From assembly GCF_024753565.1 (NCBI RefSeq), contig NZ_JANTPT010000001.1, forward strand, positions 1,088,513-1,152,512: DNA of 64,000 bases, in the 5' to 3' direction. A model generated the notes under the pieces. That model worked only from the letters and a program-made list of their open reading frames with translations, was not told the DNA's origin and did not search any database. The DNA comes from Mechercharimyces sp. CAU 1602 (lineage in GTDB: Bacteria; Bacillota; Bacilli; Thermoactinomycetales; JANTPT01). Within the stretch, counting starts at the first letter, position 1, and every line of letters starts with the position of its first letter. The position numbers and the translations under genes were made by a program. This document shows positions 17,852 through 26,670 of this stretch, piece after piece.

Positions 17852-19003
17852 TTGCTGATTATCGAGTTAGCTGCAATCTTATTTGCTTCTAAAATAGCGG
17901 GCGATTTAAGTGTCCGATTAGGCCAACCAGCTGTATTAGGGAAACTATTGATTGGAATCGTTTTAGGCCCAACCGTTTTAGGGATTGTTACCAATACAGA
18001 AATATTGAAGGAGATTAGCCAGATTGGTGTGATCCTGCTCATGTTTATTGCAGGATTAGAGACGGATCTAGATAAATTGAAGAGCACGGGCAAAGCATCC
18101 ACCAGTGTAGGGATACTGGGAATTATTCTCCCTTTCTCAGGAGGCTATCTTGCCGGATTATGGTTGGAATTACCCCAATTTGAAGCTATATTCCTAGGAT
18201 TACTTCTTTCTGCGACCAGTATAAGTATCTCCGTACAAGCGCTAAAAGAAATGAATCGATTAAAAACCAGAGAAGGTACCACAATCTTAGGAGCAGCCGT
18301 GATTGACGACGTTCTGGTTATTGTCTCCTTGGCTTTTCTGATGAGCTTTGCAGGTGGAGACATTCAATTAGCGGAAGTAGTCATTAAAAAAGTGCTTTTC
18401 TTTGCAATTGCTATTGTGGTTGCTTGGAAGGTGATTCCCTGGGTGCTAAAACTTTTCGCCCCACTAAAAGTAACAGAGTCCGTTATTTCTGCAGCGCTTA
18501 TTATCTGCTTTGTATATGCTTTCGTTGCTGAGTTTGCAGGAGTCGCTGCTATTATTGGTGCGTATATTGCCGGGGTGGGCATTAGTTTAACAGACTACAA
18601 GCATGAAGTATTTGAAAAGGTGGAAACGATTAGCTACTCCATTTTTGTCCCCGTGTTTTTTACATCCATCGGTGTAGCAATTGAGTTTATTGGAATTGGT
18701 GATCAAGTAGGCTTGATCGTTATTCTCAGTATGATTGCCATTCTAACCAAGTTAGTCGGGGCAGGTATCGGGGCCAAAATCTCTGGATTTGGTTGGAGAA
18801 GCTCCTTTGGCATTGGTTCTGGAATGGTTTCTAGAGGAGAAGTCGCCTTGATCATCGCTGCTATCGGTCTAGAAACAGCATTATTAAGTGAAGAATTGTT
18901 TGCGGTGGTGGTAGTGGTAGTATTAATCACGACGATTGCTACTCCTCCAATGATGAAATGGTTTTTCACCGAGAAAAAAGCTTCCCCTTCACTGACAAAG
19001 TAG
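17852..19003 (+). CDS. Kef-type cation/proton antiporter (CPA2 family)
   Basis: 383 residues, almost entirely membrane helices (about 12), with GQPAVLGKLLIGIVLGP near the N-terminus and a GAAVIDDVLVI segment carrying the paired aspartates of CPA2 exchangers. There is no C-terminal TrkA-N domain, so it is the short form. TTG start at 17852 follows AAAGGGGAAG. It probably exchanges K+ or Na+ for protons. Confidence 0.88.
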   Translation: MLIIELAAILFASKIAGDLSVRLGQPAVLGKLLIGIVLGPTVLGIVTNTEILKEISQIGVILLMFIAGLETDLDKLKSTGKASTSVGILGIILPFSGGYLAGLWLELPQFEAIFLGLLLSATSISISVQALKEMNRLKTREGTTILGAAVIDDVLVIVSLAFLMSFAGGDIQLAEVVIKKVLFFAIAIVVAWKVIPWVLKLFAPLKVTESVISAALIICFVYAFVAEFAGVAAIIGAYIAGVGISLTDYKHEVFEKVETISYSIFVPVFFTSIGVAIEFIGIGDQVGLIVILSMIAILTKLVGAGIGAKISGFGWRSSFGIGSGMVSRGEVALIIAAIGLETALLSEELFAVVVVVVLITTIATPPMMKWFFTEKKASPSLTK

Positions 19004-19099
19004 CTTATACAGATGGGGCAGGTTCTGCTCTCACATTGGGGAGGCTGATCTAAGCAGCAAGAGAAAATCAAGGTTGTCTCAAACAGATGGTTACCAAGT

Positions 19100-19219
19100 C
19101 AAAGGGGAGTAACTGTACAATAAAGTCGTCAATACGGGAGGATTTCCTCCCCGGCTTTGTTGGCAACGAAGTTGGTTGCTAGTGAGACCTTTGCTGAAGA
19201 AAGGGCAGAGGTCTTTTCT
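19100..19219 (+). ncRNA. yybP-ykoY manganese riboswitch with overlapping terminator
   Basis: Conserved pieces occur in order: CAAAGGGGAGTAACTG (19100-19115), TCGTCAATACGG, CGGCTTTGTTGGCAACGAAG and AGTGAGACCTTTG ending at 19193. P1 pairs CAAAGG (19100-19105) with CCTTTG (19188-19193). The same 3' strand also begins a terminator: AGACCTTTGC (19185-19194) pairs with GCAGAGGTCT (19205-19214), then TTTTCT. The two structures exclude each other, so metal binding should switch transcription on. It precedes a TerC gene, the classic setting. Confidence 0.92.
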
Positions 19220-19258
19220 ATGCCCTTATTAAAAAAACTCATATAAGGGGTGCCTTAA

Positions 19259-20026
19259 ATGGATATTGCTTTAATTCTAGAATATAGTTGGATTTTATTG
19301 GTCTTAATTATACTCGAAGGAATTTTAGCAGCCGACAACGCATTGGTTATTGCGGTTATGGTAAAACACCTTCCTGAAAAAGAACGAAAGAAAGCGCTGT
19401 TTTATGGATTAGCAGGGGCGTTTGTTTTTCGCTTTCTCTCTCTTTTTGCCATCTCGTTCCTTATTCATGTGTGGCAGCTACAAGCGATCGGTGCTTTTTA
19501 CCTCATTGTAATATCACTTAATCATGTAGTGAAAAAGTGGCTTATTAAAAGAAGGTCGGCGAAAGTAGAGGAAACGACTCCCCCCTCCTCTCAGTCAGGT
19601 TTTTGGATGACTGTGTTTAAGGTAGAATTAACCGATATCGTGTTCGCAGTAGATTCCATTTTAGCTGCAGTCGCACTCGCGGTAAGCTTACCTCAAACCC
19701 CTTTGCCGCAAGTAGGCGGAATTGATGGAGGGCAATTTCTAATCGTGCTCATCGGTGGGCTAATCGGCCTTGTGCTAATGAGATTTGCCGCCACTTTTTT
19801 CAGCTCTCTCCTAGAGACACGCCCAGCTTTAGAGACGGTCGCTTTTCTAATCGTTGGTTGGGTGGGAGTGAAACTAGCTGTTTATACTCTTTCTCATCCT
19901 CAGCTCGCTGTTCTTGATGAATCCTTCCCTAGTTCCCTTGCATGGAAAGCGATTTTCTGGGGAATTCTGCTGACCATCGCGATTGGTGGATGGTTCTTAT
20001 CCAAAGAAAAAGAAGAAGTCGCGTAG
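19259..20026 (+). CDS. TerC/YkoY-family membrane protein, probable Mn2+ exporter
   Basis: 255 residues with about seven helices. The TerC signatures EGILAADNALVIAVMVKHLP and ELTDIVFAVDSILAAVAL carry the paired acidic residues thought to bind metal in Alx/YkoY proteins. Under the yybP-ykoY riboswitch, members are induced by excess manganese and lower cytosolic or load exported Mn2+. Start ATG 19259 with AAGGGG upstream. Monocistronic. Confidence 0.9.
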   Translation: MDIALILEYSWILLVLIILEGILAADNALVIAVMVKHLPEKERKKALFYGLAGAFVFRFLSLFAISFLIHVWQLQAIGAFYLIVISLNHVVKKWLIKRRSAKVEETTPPSSQSGFWMTVFKVELTDIVFAVDSILAAVALAVSLPQTPLPQVGGIDGGQFLIVLIGGLIGLVLMRFAATFFSSLLETRPALETVAFLIVGWVGVKLAVYTLSHPQLAVLDESFPSSLAWKAIFWGILLTIAIGGWFLSKEKEEVA

Positions 20027-20073
20027 ATAAGAGTCACCGTACCTGGAAAAGAAACTTGTACGCTAAGGTGAGA

Positions 20074-20110
20074 AATAGAGCACGACGGCGCCCAACCGTC
20101 GTGCTCTATT
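20074..20110. terminator. Bidirectional terminator
   Basis: A 15-bp perfect stem AATAGAGCACGACGG (20074-20088) with CCGTCGTGCTCTATT (20096-20110). It lies between the convergent TerC and kinase genes and covers the kinase stop codon. Confidence 0.88.
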
Positions 20111-21005
20111 AGCTTATTTCAGCTTCTAAGGCAGTAAATATTTCAGCCATCTGTAGTGCATCCGTTTCACCTTCAGTACGGCTTTCGATATGCCACCAAG
20201 CGGAAATTAAAGCTTGGCAATAACCCCACTGCATGATTCGTACTGGATCCAACTGAAGTTCAGAAGCAAAAATTTCGATGCGACGACGAGTCAGCGTAAT
20301 CCGCTCTTCTATTTTCGGTGGCAAATGATTGAGCAAAAAGGAGAGTACTTGGTATGTAGGTTCTCCCACCATTCCTTTGGGGTCTATCGCCCGCCATGTC
20401 CCCTCCGTTGAACGTAAAATATTGTCATGGTGGAGATCACCATGTAGGAATTGTTCGGACGGCATCGTTTGGTGTAAAATGGAAAATAATTGTTCCCCAC
20501 GTATAATCATCTCGCTTGCAAACGGAGGATTTGCTTTCATTTTCCCCCATTCTACTTCCATCGCACGTGTGTGCACAAAAGTAGAATGTCGCGGCTTAGG
20601 TTGATAAAGCTCTTGTATTAACGTAGCCGCAATGAGAGTTGCTTCTTCATCGTCAGGTACACTTTTTAAAGACTCCCCCGGCTCTACTCGTTCTAATAAT
20701 AACGCTCCCCGTGTTACATCCATCTCCAACAGGTTAACTGCCCCTCTACCTTCGTAATAAGCTAGAGCCGCTGCTTCCCGTTCAAACTCTTTCCCAGGAA
20801 GAGATAGTTTTACTACCACCGTTCGTTCTCCTTGAATGGCATTAGCTACGATGTTGTAGCTAATGGGAAAATAAGAGGTTATGTTGAGTGACCATGCTTG
20901 TTCACAATGCTTTAAGAGTAAAGGAAGCTCTTTAATCCACTTCTGTCCTTGCTCTCCATATATACGGTGAAGTAGTTGTACATCTTTTTCAGCTAAGGGT
21001 ATCAT
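20109..21005 (-). CDS. Aminoglycoside/hydroxyurea resistance kinase family protein (APH(6)-like)
   Basis: 298 residues of the streptomycin 6-kinase-like family. The catalytic loop is FLHGDLHHDNILR and the metal-binding segment is AIDPKGMVGEPTYQ (the DPKG replaces DFG). The N-terminus lacks extra domains. Chromosomal members in Bacillales may phosphorylate streptomycin or an unknown small molecule, so resistance should not be assumed. Single gene between two terminators. Confidence 0.85.
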   Translation of the reverse strand: MIPLAEKDVQLLHRIYGEQGQKWIKELPLLLKHCEQAWSLNITSYFPISYNIVANAIQGERTVVVKLSLPGKEFEREAAALAYYEGRGAVNLLEMDVTRGALLLERVEPGESLKSVPDDEEATLIAATLIQELYQPKPRHSTFVHTRAMEVEWGKMKANPPFASEMIIRGEQLFSILHQTMPSEQFLHGDLHHDNILRSTEGTWRAIDPKGMVGEPTYQVLSFLLNHLPPKIEERITLTRRRIEIFASELQLDPVRIMQWGYCQALISAWWHIESRTEGETDALQMAEIFTALEAEIS

Positions 21006-21039
21006 AGATGGCCTTTCCTTTCGTTTTCGTTTCTATATA

Positions 21040-21077
21040 AATAAAAGAGGAAGAGTGTCCACCCTTCCTCTTTTATT
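21040..21077. terminator. Terminator after trhO
   Basis: A 14-bp stem AATAAAAGAGGAAG with CTTCCTCTTTTATT; T-rich on both sides. It separates trhO from the downstream kinase gene. Confidence 0.85.
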
Positions 21078-21083
21078 CCCCCA

Positions 21084-21992
21084 TCATACTTTGTTTAGTT
21101 CGCGCTCTTCTGCTTTTGCTTCTTGACAAGCCTGGCTACAACATTGATCATGCTCTGTTGCACATGAAACGCAACTAATATGCTGTGTATGACACGGTTG
21201 ATAGTCACAGTTGATATACCGATCACAAGGCTGGCCACAATGGTGACACTTTCCTATAACTTTATCCTCTTCTTGATTGATAGACACAGCGATACGTTGA
21301 TCAAAGACATAACATTTCCCATCAAAGAGTTTCCCTTTAACCTCGGGATCTTTACTGTAGGAAACAATCCCCCCATCAAGTTGTGCGACATCTTGAAATC
21401 CTTCTTTCTTCATAAACGCAGTGATTTTCTCACAGCGAATTCCGCCCGTACAGTAAGTGATAATTTTCTTCTCTTTCTTGTCTGCCAGATTTTCTCGTAT
21501 CCACTTTTCAAATTGACGTGATGTATTCACTTCAGGGCGAATGGCACCACGAAAATGACCAATTTCATATTCATAGTCATTGCGTCCATCAATGACGATA
21601 ACATCATCTTGAAGCAGATGCTCATAAAATTCTTTCGGTGAAAGGTGCTTGCCTCCATCCGTATTGGGATCGGGATCATCTTCGAAGCGGAAAGTGACAA
21701 GCTCTTTTTTTACCTTTACCGACAAACGGTTAAACGCATGTCCATCATAATCATCCACTTTAAAAGGCATGTCAGCAAAATTTTTGTGCGCATGCATTAT
21801 TTCCATGTAGCGCTCCGTCTGTCTCCTTGGCCCAGAGACTGTCCCGTTAATACCCTCTGCTGCAACGAGGATGCGTCCCTTCAATCCGAGCTCTTCACAA
21901 AGAGCGTACTGCTCATCACGAAACGCTTCCGGATCAATGATCGGAACATATTTATAGTAGAGTAAAATCTGATATGTTTGAGCCTCAGTCAT
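21084..21992 (-). CDS. trhO: tRNA uridine(34) hydroxylase TrhO (rhodanese family, UPF0176)
   Basis: 302 residues. An N-terminal acylphosphatase-like domain is followed by a rhodanese domain with active-site Cys in YCTGGIRCEK. A C-terminal cysteine-rich region (KCHHCGQPCDRYINCDYQPC onward, at least ten Cys) likely binds zinc. TrhO makes 5-hydroxyuridine at the wobble base, a step toward methoxyuridine in Gram-positives. Length and domain order match full-length members. Confidence 0.92.
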   Translation of the reverse strand: MTEAQTYQILLYYKYVPIIDPEAFRDEQYALCEELGLKGRILVAAEGINGTVSGPRRQTERYMEIMHAHKNFADMPFKVDDYDGHAFNRLSVKVKKELVTFRFEDDPDPNTDGGKHLSPKEFYEHLLQDDVIVIDGRNDYEYEIGHFRGAIRPEVNTSRQFEKWIRENLADKKEKKIITYCTGGIRCEKITAFMKKEGFQDVAQLDGGIVSYSKDPEVKGKLFDGKCYVFDQRIAVSINQEEDKVIGKCHHCGQPCDRYINCDYQPCHTQHISCVSCATEHDQCCSQACQEAKAEERELNKV

Positions 21993-22065
21993 GTGTAAAT
22001 CACTCTTTCTCCATCATCTCTTCCATCCCATTATAGCACCTACATGTATCGGATGCGATGCTTTA

Positions 22066-22120
22066 ACCTATGAGAAAAAGGCAGGGTTGGCATAAAGCCA
22101 CCTGCCTTTTTCTCATAGGT
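22066..22120. terminator. Very strong hairpin after the nitroreductase gene
   Basis: A 20-bp perfect stem (22066-22085 with 22101-22120) extended by TGG/CCA in the loop. It carries A-rich and T-rich tracts within the stem, and ends the leftward nitroreductase transcript. Confidence 0.85.
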
Positions 22121-22128
22121 AATTCAGA

Positions 22129-22833
22129 TTAAAACTTGTTCCAGAATGTAACTTCTTCTTGTGGCAACCGGAACTTGGCAAAACCTGCTTTAGCGGCTTT
22201 CCCTATGGCAATCAACATCACTGGCAAGTACGTTTGTGGGACATTAAATTCTTCTGCAAACTTAGCTGGATCAAACCCACCCATTGGAACAGTGTCGTAT
22301 CCTTTTGCTTTTGCTGCTAGCATTAATTGCATCGATACCAAGCCGCCATCAACCATCACCATGCGGGTCGCATCAGCAAGCGATAGCTCCCCGTAATGTT
22401 GCATTATTTGATTAACATAGAAGGACTTAATCTCTTCGGTCATAGAACCTCGTTGCACGGGAATATCATAGATTTCTTCTGCCCGCTGGTACCACTCCGT
22501 GTCACCAAAGACTGCGATGACAGCTGAAGCATCCTTTATTTGTTGTTGATTATTGGCAATAGGAAATAATTTTTCTTTTAATGATGGTTCTTGAATAACA
22601 AGAAACCGCCAAGGTTGAAGGTTAGAGGATGATGGAGCTTGAATAGCAACCTCAATCAATTCTTTAATTTCCGAATCGGTCATGCTATGGGTAGGATCAT
22701 AATGGCGAACAGAGCTTCTTCCTTCTGCTACACTAAAGAAATCGGGATCGACGTGGTGTTGTGGTTTATCCTCCACTTTGATCTCGTTTATTTTATCAAA
22801 GTAATCTTGCTTATCCATTCTTTTTTGGGACAT
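22129..22833 (-). CDS. Nitroreductase family protein (FMN/NAD(P)H)
   Basis: 234 residues. RSSVRHYDP near the N-terminus and APSSSNLQPWRFLVIQ are the FMN-binding signatures of the family; PMGGFDPAKFAEEF near the end resembles the YodC/YdgI branch. These are soluble dimeric oxidoreductases that reduce quinones or nitro compounds. Upstream, GAACAGTTTA-type repeats near 22875-22915 could be a regulator site but are imperfect. Monocistronic. Confidence 0.9.
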   Translation of the reverse strand: MSQKRMDKQDYFDKINEIKVEDKPQHHVDPDFFSVAEGRSSVRHYDPTHSMTDSEIKELIEVAIQAPSSSNLQPWRFLVIQEPSLKEKLFPIANNQQQIKDASAVIAVFGDTEWYQRAEEIYDIPVQRGSMTEEIKSFYVNQIMQHYGELSLADATRMVMVDGGLVSMQLMLAAKAKGYDTVPMGGFDPAKFAEEFNVPQTYLPVMLIAIGKAAKAGFAKFRLPQEEVTFWNKF

Positions 22834-22933
22834 TGTACATTCTCCTTTAAAACGTTAATTGTTCTTCCACATGGAACAGTTTATAGGTAAACTGCACTTT
22901 TGTCAAGAACAGTTATAAAAGAGAACACGTAAA

Positions 22934-23752
22934 CTATACTGAGGGTCTATTACTTACCCTCTTTAGCCACTCTTCGACTAAAGAGTGAAATAAGCCCTCC
23001 TGTTCAATTTGCAAATTATGTCCTGCTTGATCAAGAACGGCAAAAGTCGCGCGGGGAAATTGGGAAAGAATGTTAAAAGCATCTTCATACCCCGTTATCG
23101 AATCTTGCTTTCCTAATAGAAAAAGCGTAGGTTCATCAAATGAACCTACTTTGCTATCTATATCGTAAGAAAAAGCGTAATTCATCCTGATTTTCTCCAA
23201 AAACGGATGGTCAGCTAGCTTACAGCCCGCTAAAATTTCATCTCGATAACGATTCCAAGTATGTTCATTAAGTACAACACACACCTTTTCGAAATTGATT
23301 CGGTCTTCCTGACTTAGTTGAGTTAGAAATTCTTCATCCCGTTCACAAATAAAATGAGGAGGTAGACTTCTTTCATTCGGATTAATTAGAGGACATATAA
23401 ACGCGGCTGCGATGATTTGTTCTTTTCTTTTTGCAATCACTCCACGAGCAAGATAACCACCATAGGATTCGCCAATAATAATGAACGGCTCATCGCCGAT
23501 CACCTCATCTATGAAGAACAAAACAGCCTCTAACATCTCGTCCGTGGTGCTTATCTGTTCATACCTTCTCGTTTTTCCCATCCCAGGCAAATCAAAATAT
23601 ATCCTTTTGTATCCTCTTTTTCCGTCGAAAACGGGCTCTAGACAACCCTTCATCAAACGGTGATCCGGTGTGAAACCATGAATCATCAAGACTGCTGTTC
23701 CCGATCCATAAATATTATAATGTATCTGAGTATTGTCTAAATTAATTTTCAT
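22934..23752 (-). CDS. Alpha/beta-hydrolase fold protein
   Basis: 272 residues from ATG 23752, preferred because GGGAG precedes it; an in-frame ATG lies at 23767. It has the oxyanion region MIHGFTPDH, nucleophile elbow GESYGGY with Ser, a late Asp in LLGKQDS and the His in QAGHNLQIE, so the triad is complete. Proline-iminopeptidase-like or esterase activity is possible; the substrate is unknown. Confidence 0.85.
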   Translation of the reverse strand: MKINLDNTQIHYNIYGSGTAVLMIHGFTPDHRLMKGCLEPVFDGKRGYKRIYFDLPGMGKTRRYEQISTTDEMLEAVLFFIDEVIGDEPFIIIGESYGGYLARGVIAKRKEQIIAAAFICPLINPNERSLPPHFICERDEEFLTQLSQEDRINFEKVCVVLNEHTWNRYRDEILAGCKLADHPFLEKIRMNYAFSYDIDSKVGSFDEPTLFLLGKQDSITGYEDAFNILSQFPRATFAVLDQAGHNLQIEQEGLFHSLVEEWLKRVSNRPSV

Positions 23753-23840
23753 CTTATACACTCCCATATCATTTAACTATCTTGATATTATATATCGAAT
23801 GTAAGTTCTATTCAAAAGGATTGAACGCTTTTATTCCATA

Positions 23841-23872
23841 AAAAATACACATCGTGTAAATGATGTGTATTT
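23841..23872 (-). terminator. Terminator of the Rrf2 regulator gene
   Basis: AAATACACATC with GATGTGTATTT, 8-base loop, followed on the minus strand by a run of T. It lies seven bases after the rrf2 stop. Confidence 0.8.
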
Positions 23873-23878
23873 CAATCC

Positions 23879-24292
23879 TTAATCAATGAAATCCTGAATC
23901 GTTTTTTGGTGGAGCGTATGGACGATAGCTTGCTCAATCTCTTTTCCTAGTTGGGCGAAAGTACCTTGTATCTCACGTGGTACACACTGATTGAAGGATG
24001 ACTCTAACAATTCTTTTGTAATCGAATCCTGTAAGTTCATCGCTTCATATACATCAGCGACCGTAATCTCATGAGGAGGTCGCACTAATAAATATCCCCC
24101 ATCACGCCCCTCTTTCGCTTGAATAAGGTTGGCTTTTACCAAGGAAGGAAGAATCTTTCGCAGATAAGCAGATTGTGAATCCATTTTCCCAGCCATTTCT
24201 ACACTGGCGCAAACACCATCATGTTTAGCCAACACCACGAGAGCCTGAAGTGCGTACCGGAACCATCTTGTATTCGTCGTCTTCGGGTTCAT
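23879..24292 (-). CDS. Rrf2-family transcriptional regulator
   Basis: 137 residues. The N-terminal winged helix RWFRYALQALVVLAKHDG and the EGRDGGYLLVRPPHEITVADVYEA wing are typical of Rrf2. Only two Cys are present (GVCAS and NQCVP), not the three spaced cysteines of IscR/NsrR, so an iron-sulfur cluster is unlikely; YwgB/CymR-like or thiol sensing is possible. A perfect inverted repeat directly upstream suggests autoregulation. The target gene is not evident; the neighbouring hydrolase is on the same strand downstream. Confidence 0.88.
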   Translation of the reverse strand: MNPKTTNTRWFRYALQALVVLAKHDGVCASVEMAGKMDSQSAYLRKILPSLVKANLIQAKEGRDGGYLLVRPPHEITVADVYEAMNLQDSITKELLESSFNQCVPREIQGTFAQLGKEIEQAIVHTLHQKTIQDFID

Positions 24293-24297
24293 TATTT

Positions 24298-24333
24298 GTC
24301 ACCTCCCTTATATTGTACCATATGGGAGGTGAC
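24298..24333 (-). promoter_or_regulatory. Perfect 10-bp inverted repeat covering promoter and ribosome site of rrf2
   Basis: GTCACCTCCC (24298-24307) and GGGAGGTGAC (24324-24333) are exact reverse complements 16 bases apart. On the minus strand the gene-proximal arm is the ribosome site GGGAGGTGAC, and TACAAT, a plausible -10, lies between the arms. It is likely a DNA operator for the regulator itself. Confidence 0.6.
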
Positions 24334-24373
24334 AATCTTATTTACTAGCCAGACTAAGGGTATACATTTCTCC

Positions 24374-26098
24374 TTAATACACCTGGGTTTGGGTTTGCGG
24401 GGATAGTCTCTTTTTTGTTCGTTCTTGCCTCAGGATTGTTGCCAATACGGTTTGAATATATTGACAACGGGGATCAAGAGCGAGATTCTGGATTTCTAGC
24501 GGATCACAACTTAAGTTATACATCTCATACTGAGATGGAAGAGGTTGACGTTTCACATACTGACAAATGTTTGTGCATACCTCTCGTCCCGGAGGAAGTT
24601 GAGGAATCGTCATCTGATCATATTGGTTAGGGCTATTCCAAAACTTAGGATCATCTGAATAACAGCTATACTTCCACAACTCCATCGCCCCACCCACTCC
24701 CGTTTGAAGGCGAACGATAACAGTTTCAATATTATTTGGCTGTACAACTGCTTGATAGGGAATGCCCAAAGCACTTACTTGTTGCTCACCCTTAAATAGG
24801 TCATCATTTGTCATAAAGTAGATCGGTTCTTCCTGACAACTTCGTTCTTCTCTTAATATTGGGGTTAAACTTCGCCCAACCAAAGGTCGAGCTTCCGTAT
24901 GATCATTCATTAACTGACTCCGTAATTCTTCCTCATCTAACCCAGCTAGGCTTAACATAGTCGGGAGAAGATCGACATGACTGGTTAACGTATCGGTACC
25001 CCTGTTCTTTGGGATGGAAGGGTGATGAATAATGAGTGGGACATGAATAGACTCTTCATAAGCCTGATAAAACTTTTGAAACAGGCCTCCGTGAGCGCCT
25101 AACAACTCTCCATGATCGGAAGTAAAGATCACAATCGTATTATCATAGAAGCGAGACTGCTGTAAAGCCTGAAATACCTTCATCATGTTTTGATCGGCTT
25201 CTTCCTGCAGTGAGTAATACAGACGTCGATAATGGAGATCATCTTGTAATGGTTGAACGGCATAGGGATAAAGAGCTCGATAGCTTCGTTGTGCACTAGG
25301 TTTTCGCTCTAACGTTTCATATGCAGTTGGCGCAGGTGGGACATAAGGTACTTCAGGGAGCACAGTAAAACGCCAGTCTGGACTGAGGCGGCTATATAAC
25401 CCGTAGTATGCGATGTCGTGAGGATTGACAAAGGAGGAGACCAAGAACCAAGGTTGATCTTCATTCGCTTGTTGTTCCAGAGAATGGATAAGAGAGACTG
25501 ACTCATCAGCATATACCACATCACGTCCACTCACCCCAACCGCAGCAGATGAACCAGAGTTATGTGCATTTTCCCCTGATGGTTCCGGACCGATCCAGCC
25601 AGAAAATCCATAGTCAAACAAACGATCTGCTTCTAAATAAACATGCTCTTTCTCCGGTATCGGAACACCTGTTCGCTCCTCATATGTAAGCCAGGCATCA
25701 CGTGTCCCAGGAATGAGGATATCAGCCTGGGAGATATGCCACTTCCCCTTGTAGTATGTCTGATATCCTGCTTGACGAAAATAATCTCCTATAGTAGGAA
25801 CGGTATTGGGATCAAGCCAAAACATATCTTTTTCAAACCGGCTTTTAGCAGCACCTGGTGTTTGCGAAACCCCGTGCAAGGAAGGGTATTGCCCTGTGAA
25901 AAGGGAAGCCCGACTGGGACAACAGGCAGTACTAGCTGCATAATGGCGATGAAACTCAAAACCATTTTGTTTAAGAAGTGTTTGTGTTTTAAGATATTGT
26001 GTACGCCATTGTCGTAGCTTTTCAGTTTCATACACAGTCGGATATCGCTCTTGATCCACTATAAACAGAAGAAAGTTTGGACGGCGTAAATGCTTCAT
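24374..26098 (-). CDS. Type I sulfatase (formylglycine type)
   Basis: 574 residues from the ATG at 26098, which has AAAGGTGA upstream. The maturation motif C-x-P-S-R is present as C59-C-P-S-R63 in STACCPSRASLFTG, so Cys59 would become formylglycine. FTSDHGELLGAHG supplies further metal ligands. No secretion signal is seen, so the enzyme may be cytoplasmic. No formylglycine-generating enzyme is in the window. The substrate is unknown. Confidence 0.88.
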   Translation of the reverse strand: MKHLRRPNFLLFIVDQERYPTVYETEKLRQWRTQYLKTQTLLKQNGFEFHRHYAASTACCPSRASLFTGQYPSLHGVSQTPGAAKSRFEKDMFWLDPNTVPTIGDYFRQAGYQTYYKGKWHISQADILIPGTRDAWLTYEERTGVPIPEKEHVYLEADRLFDYGFSGWIGPEPSGENAHNSGSSAAVGVSGRDVVYADESVSLIHSLEQQANEDQPWFLVSSFVNPHDIAYYGLYSRLSPDWRFTVLPEVPYVPPAPTAYETLERKPSAQRSYRALYPYAVQPLQDDLHYRRLYYSLQEEADQNMMKVFQALQQSRFYDNTIVIFTSDHGELLGAHGGLFQKFYQAYEESIHVPLIIHHPSIPKNRGTDTLTSHVDLLPTMLSLAGLDEEELRSQLMNDHTEARPLVGRSLTPILREERSCQEEPIYFMTNDDLFKGEQQVSALGIPYQAVVQPNNIETVIVRLQTGVGGAMELWKYSCYSDDPKFWNSPNQYDQMTIPQLPPGREVCTNICQYVKRQPLPSQYEMYNLSCDPLEIQNLALDPRCQYIQTVLATILRQERTKKRLSPQTQTQVY

Positions 26099-26155
26099 AT
26101 TAATCACCTTTCCTGACCGATGGAGTTAGGAAAGGATATGAGAAAAATAAGAGAG

Positions 26156-26616
26156 TTATGTGTATTGTAACTTCAGAACACATTTATACCGGATAACCCC
26201 GGGATACTTCTCCCCTAATGAAAAAATGGTGAAACCACATTTACGATAAAAGTGGACAGCCACGTTATCCGTTTCCGCCTCTATATAAATAGCGTTTGTG
26301 TAAGCGATGATTTCTTTAATCATCAACCTCCCTATTCCTTTATATCGTGCGAGTGAGTCCGTTGCTATGTGTTGAATAATCACACTACGGGGTTGAACTT
26401 CTTCTATCCCCACTAGACCGACGATAGACATCTTTCTTTCCATCCAAATATCGACGCATGTTCATTAGTAAAGGAAGTTTGATAAGCAAGTTGAATTCGA
26501 GAGTTACACCATCGCTTGTTAGGGTCAATGGCATCTCGTAACAGCATTTGTATGTTTCTATCTTCAGGGGAGGCTTTGTCTATCTTAAAAAGATATCTAT
26601 TTGAAATGGTTTTCAC
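26156..26616 (-). pseudogene. GNAT acetyltransferase split by a frameshift
   Basis: The first frame (26616-26413) encodes the N-terminal half of a GNAT domain, ending in ITxxHASIF then a junk tail. The second frame (26443-26156) resumes at MERKMSIVGLVGIEEV and contains the acetyl-CoA loop RYKGIGRLMIKEIIAY and the NVAVHFYRKCGF motif. Continuity requires removing two bases (or adding one) near 26445, in an ATATTTGGATGG stretch. It is a recent inactivation or sequencing error. Confidence 0.75.
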
Positions 26617-26670
26617 CTGCTCTTAAGGTATAGAGGAATGTTGAAGGTTTGTTATGCAAACAGGTTTTGT

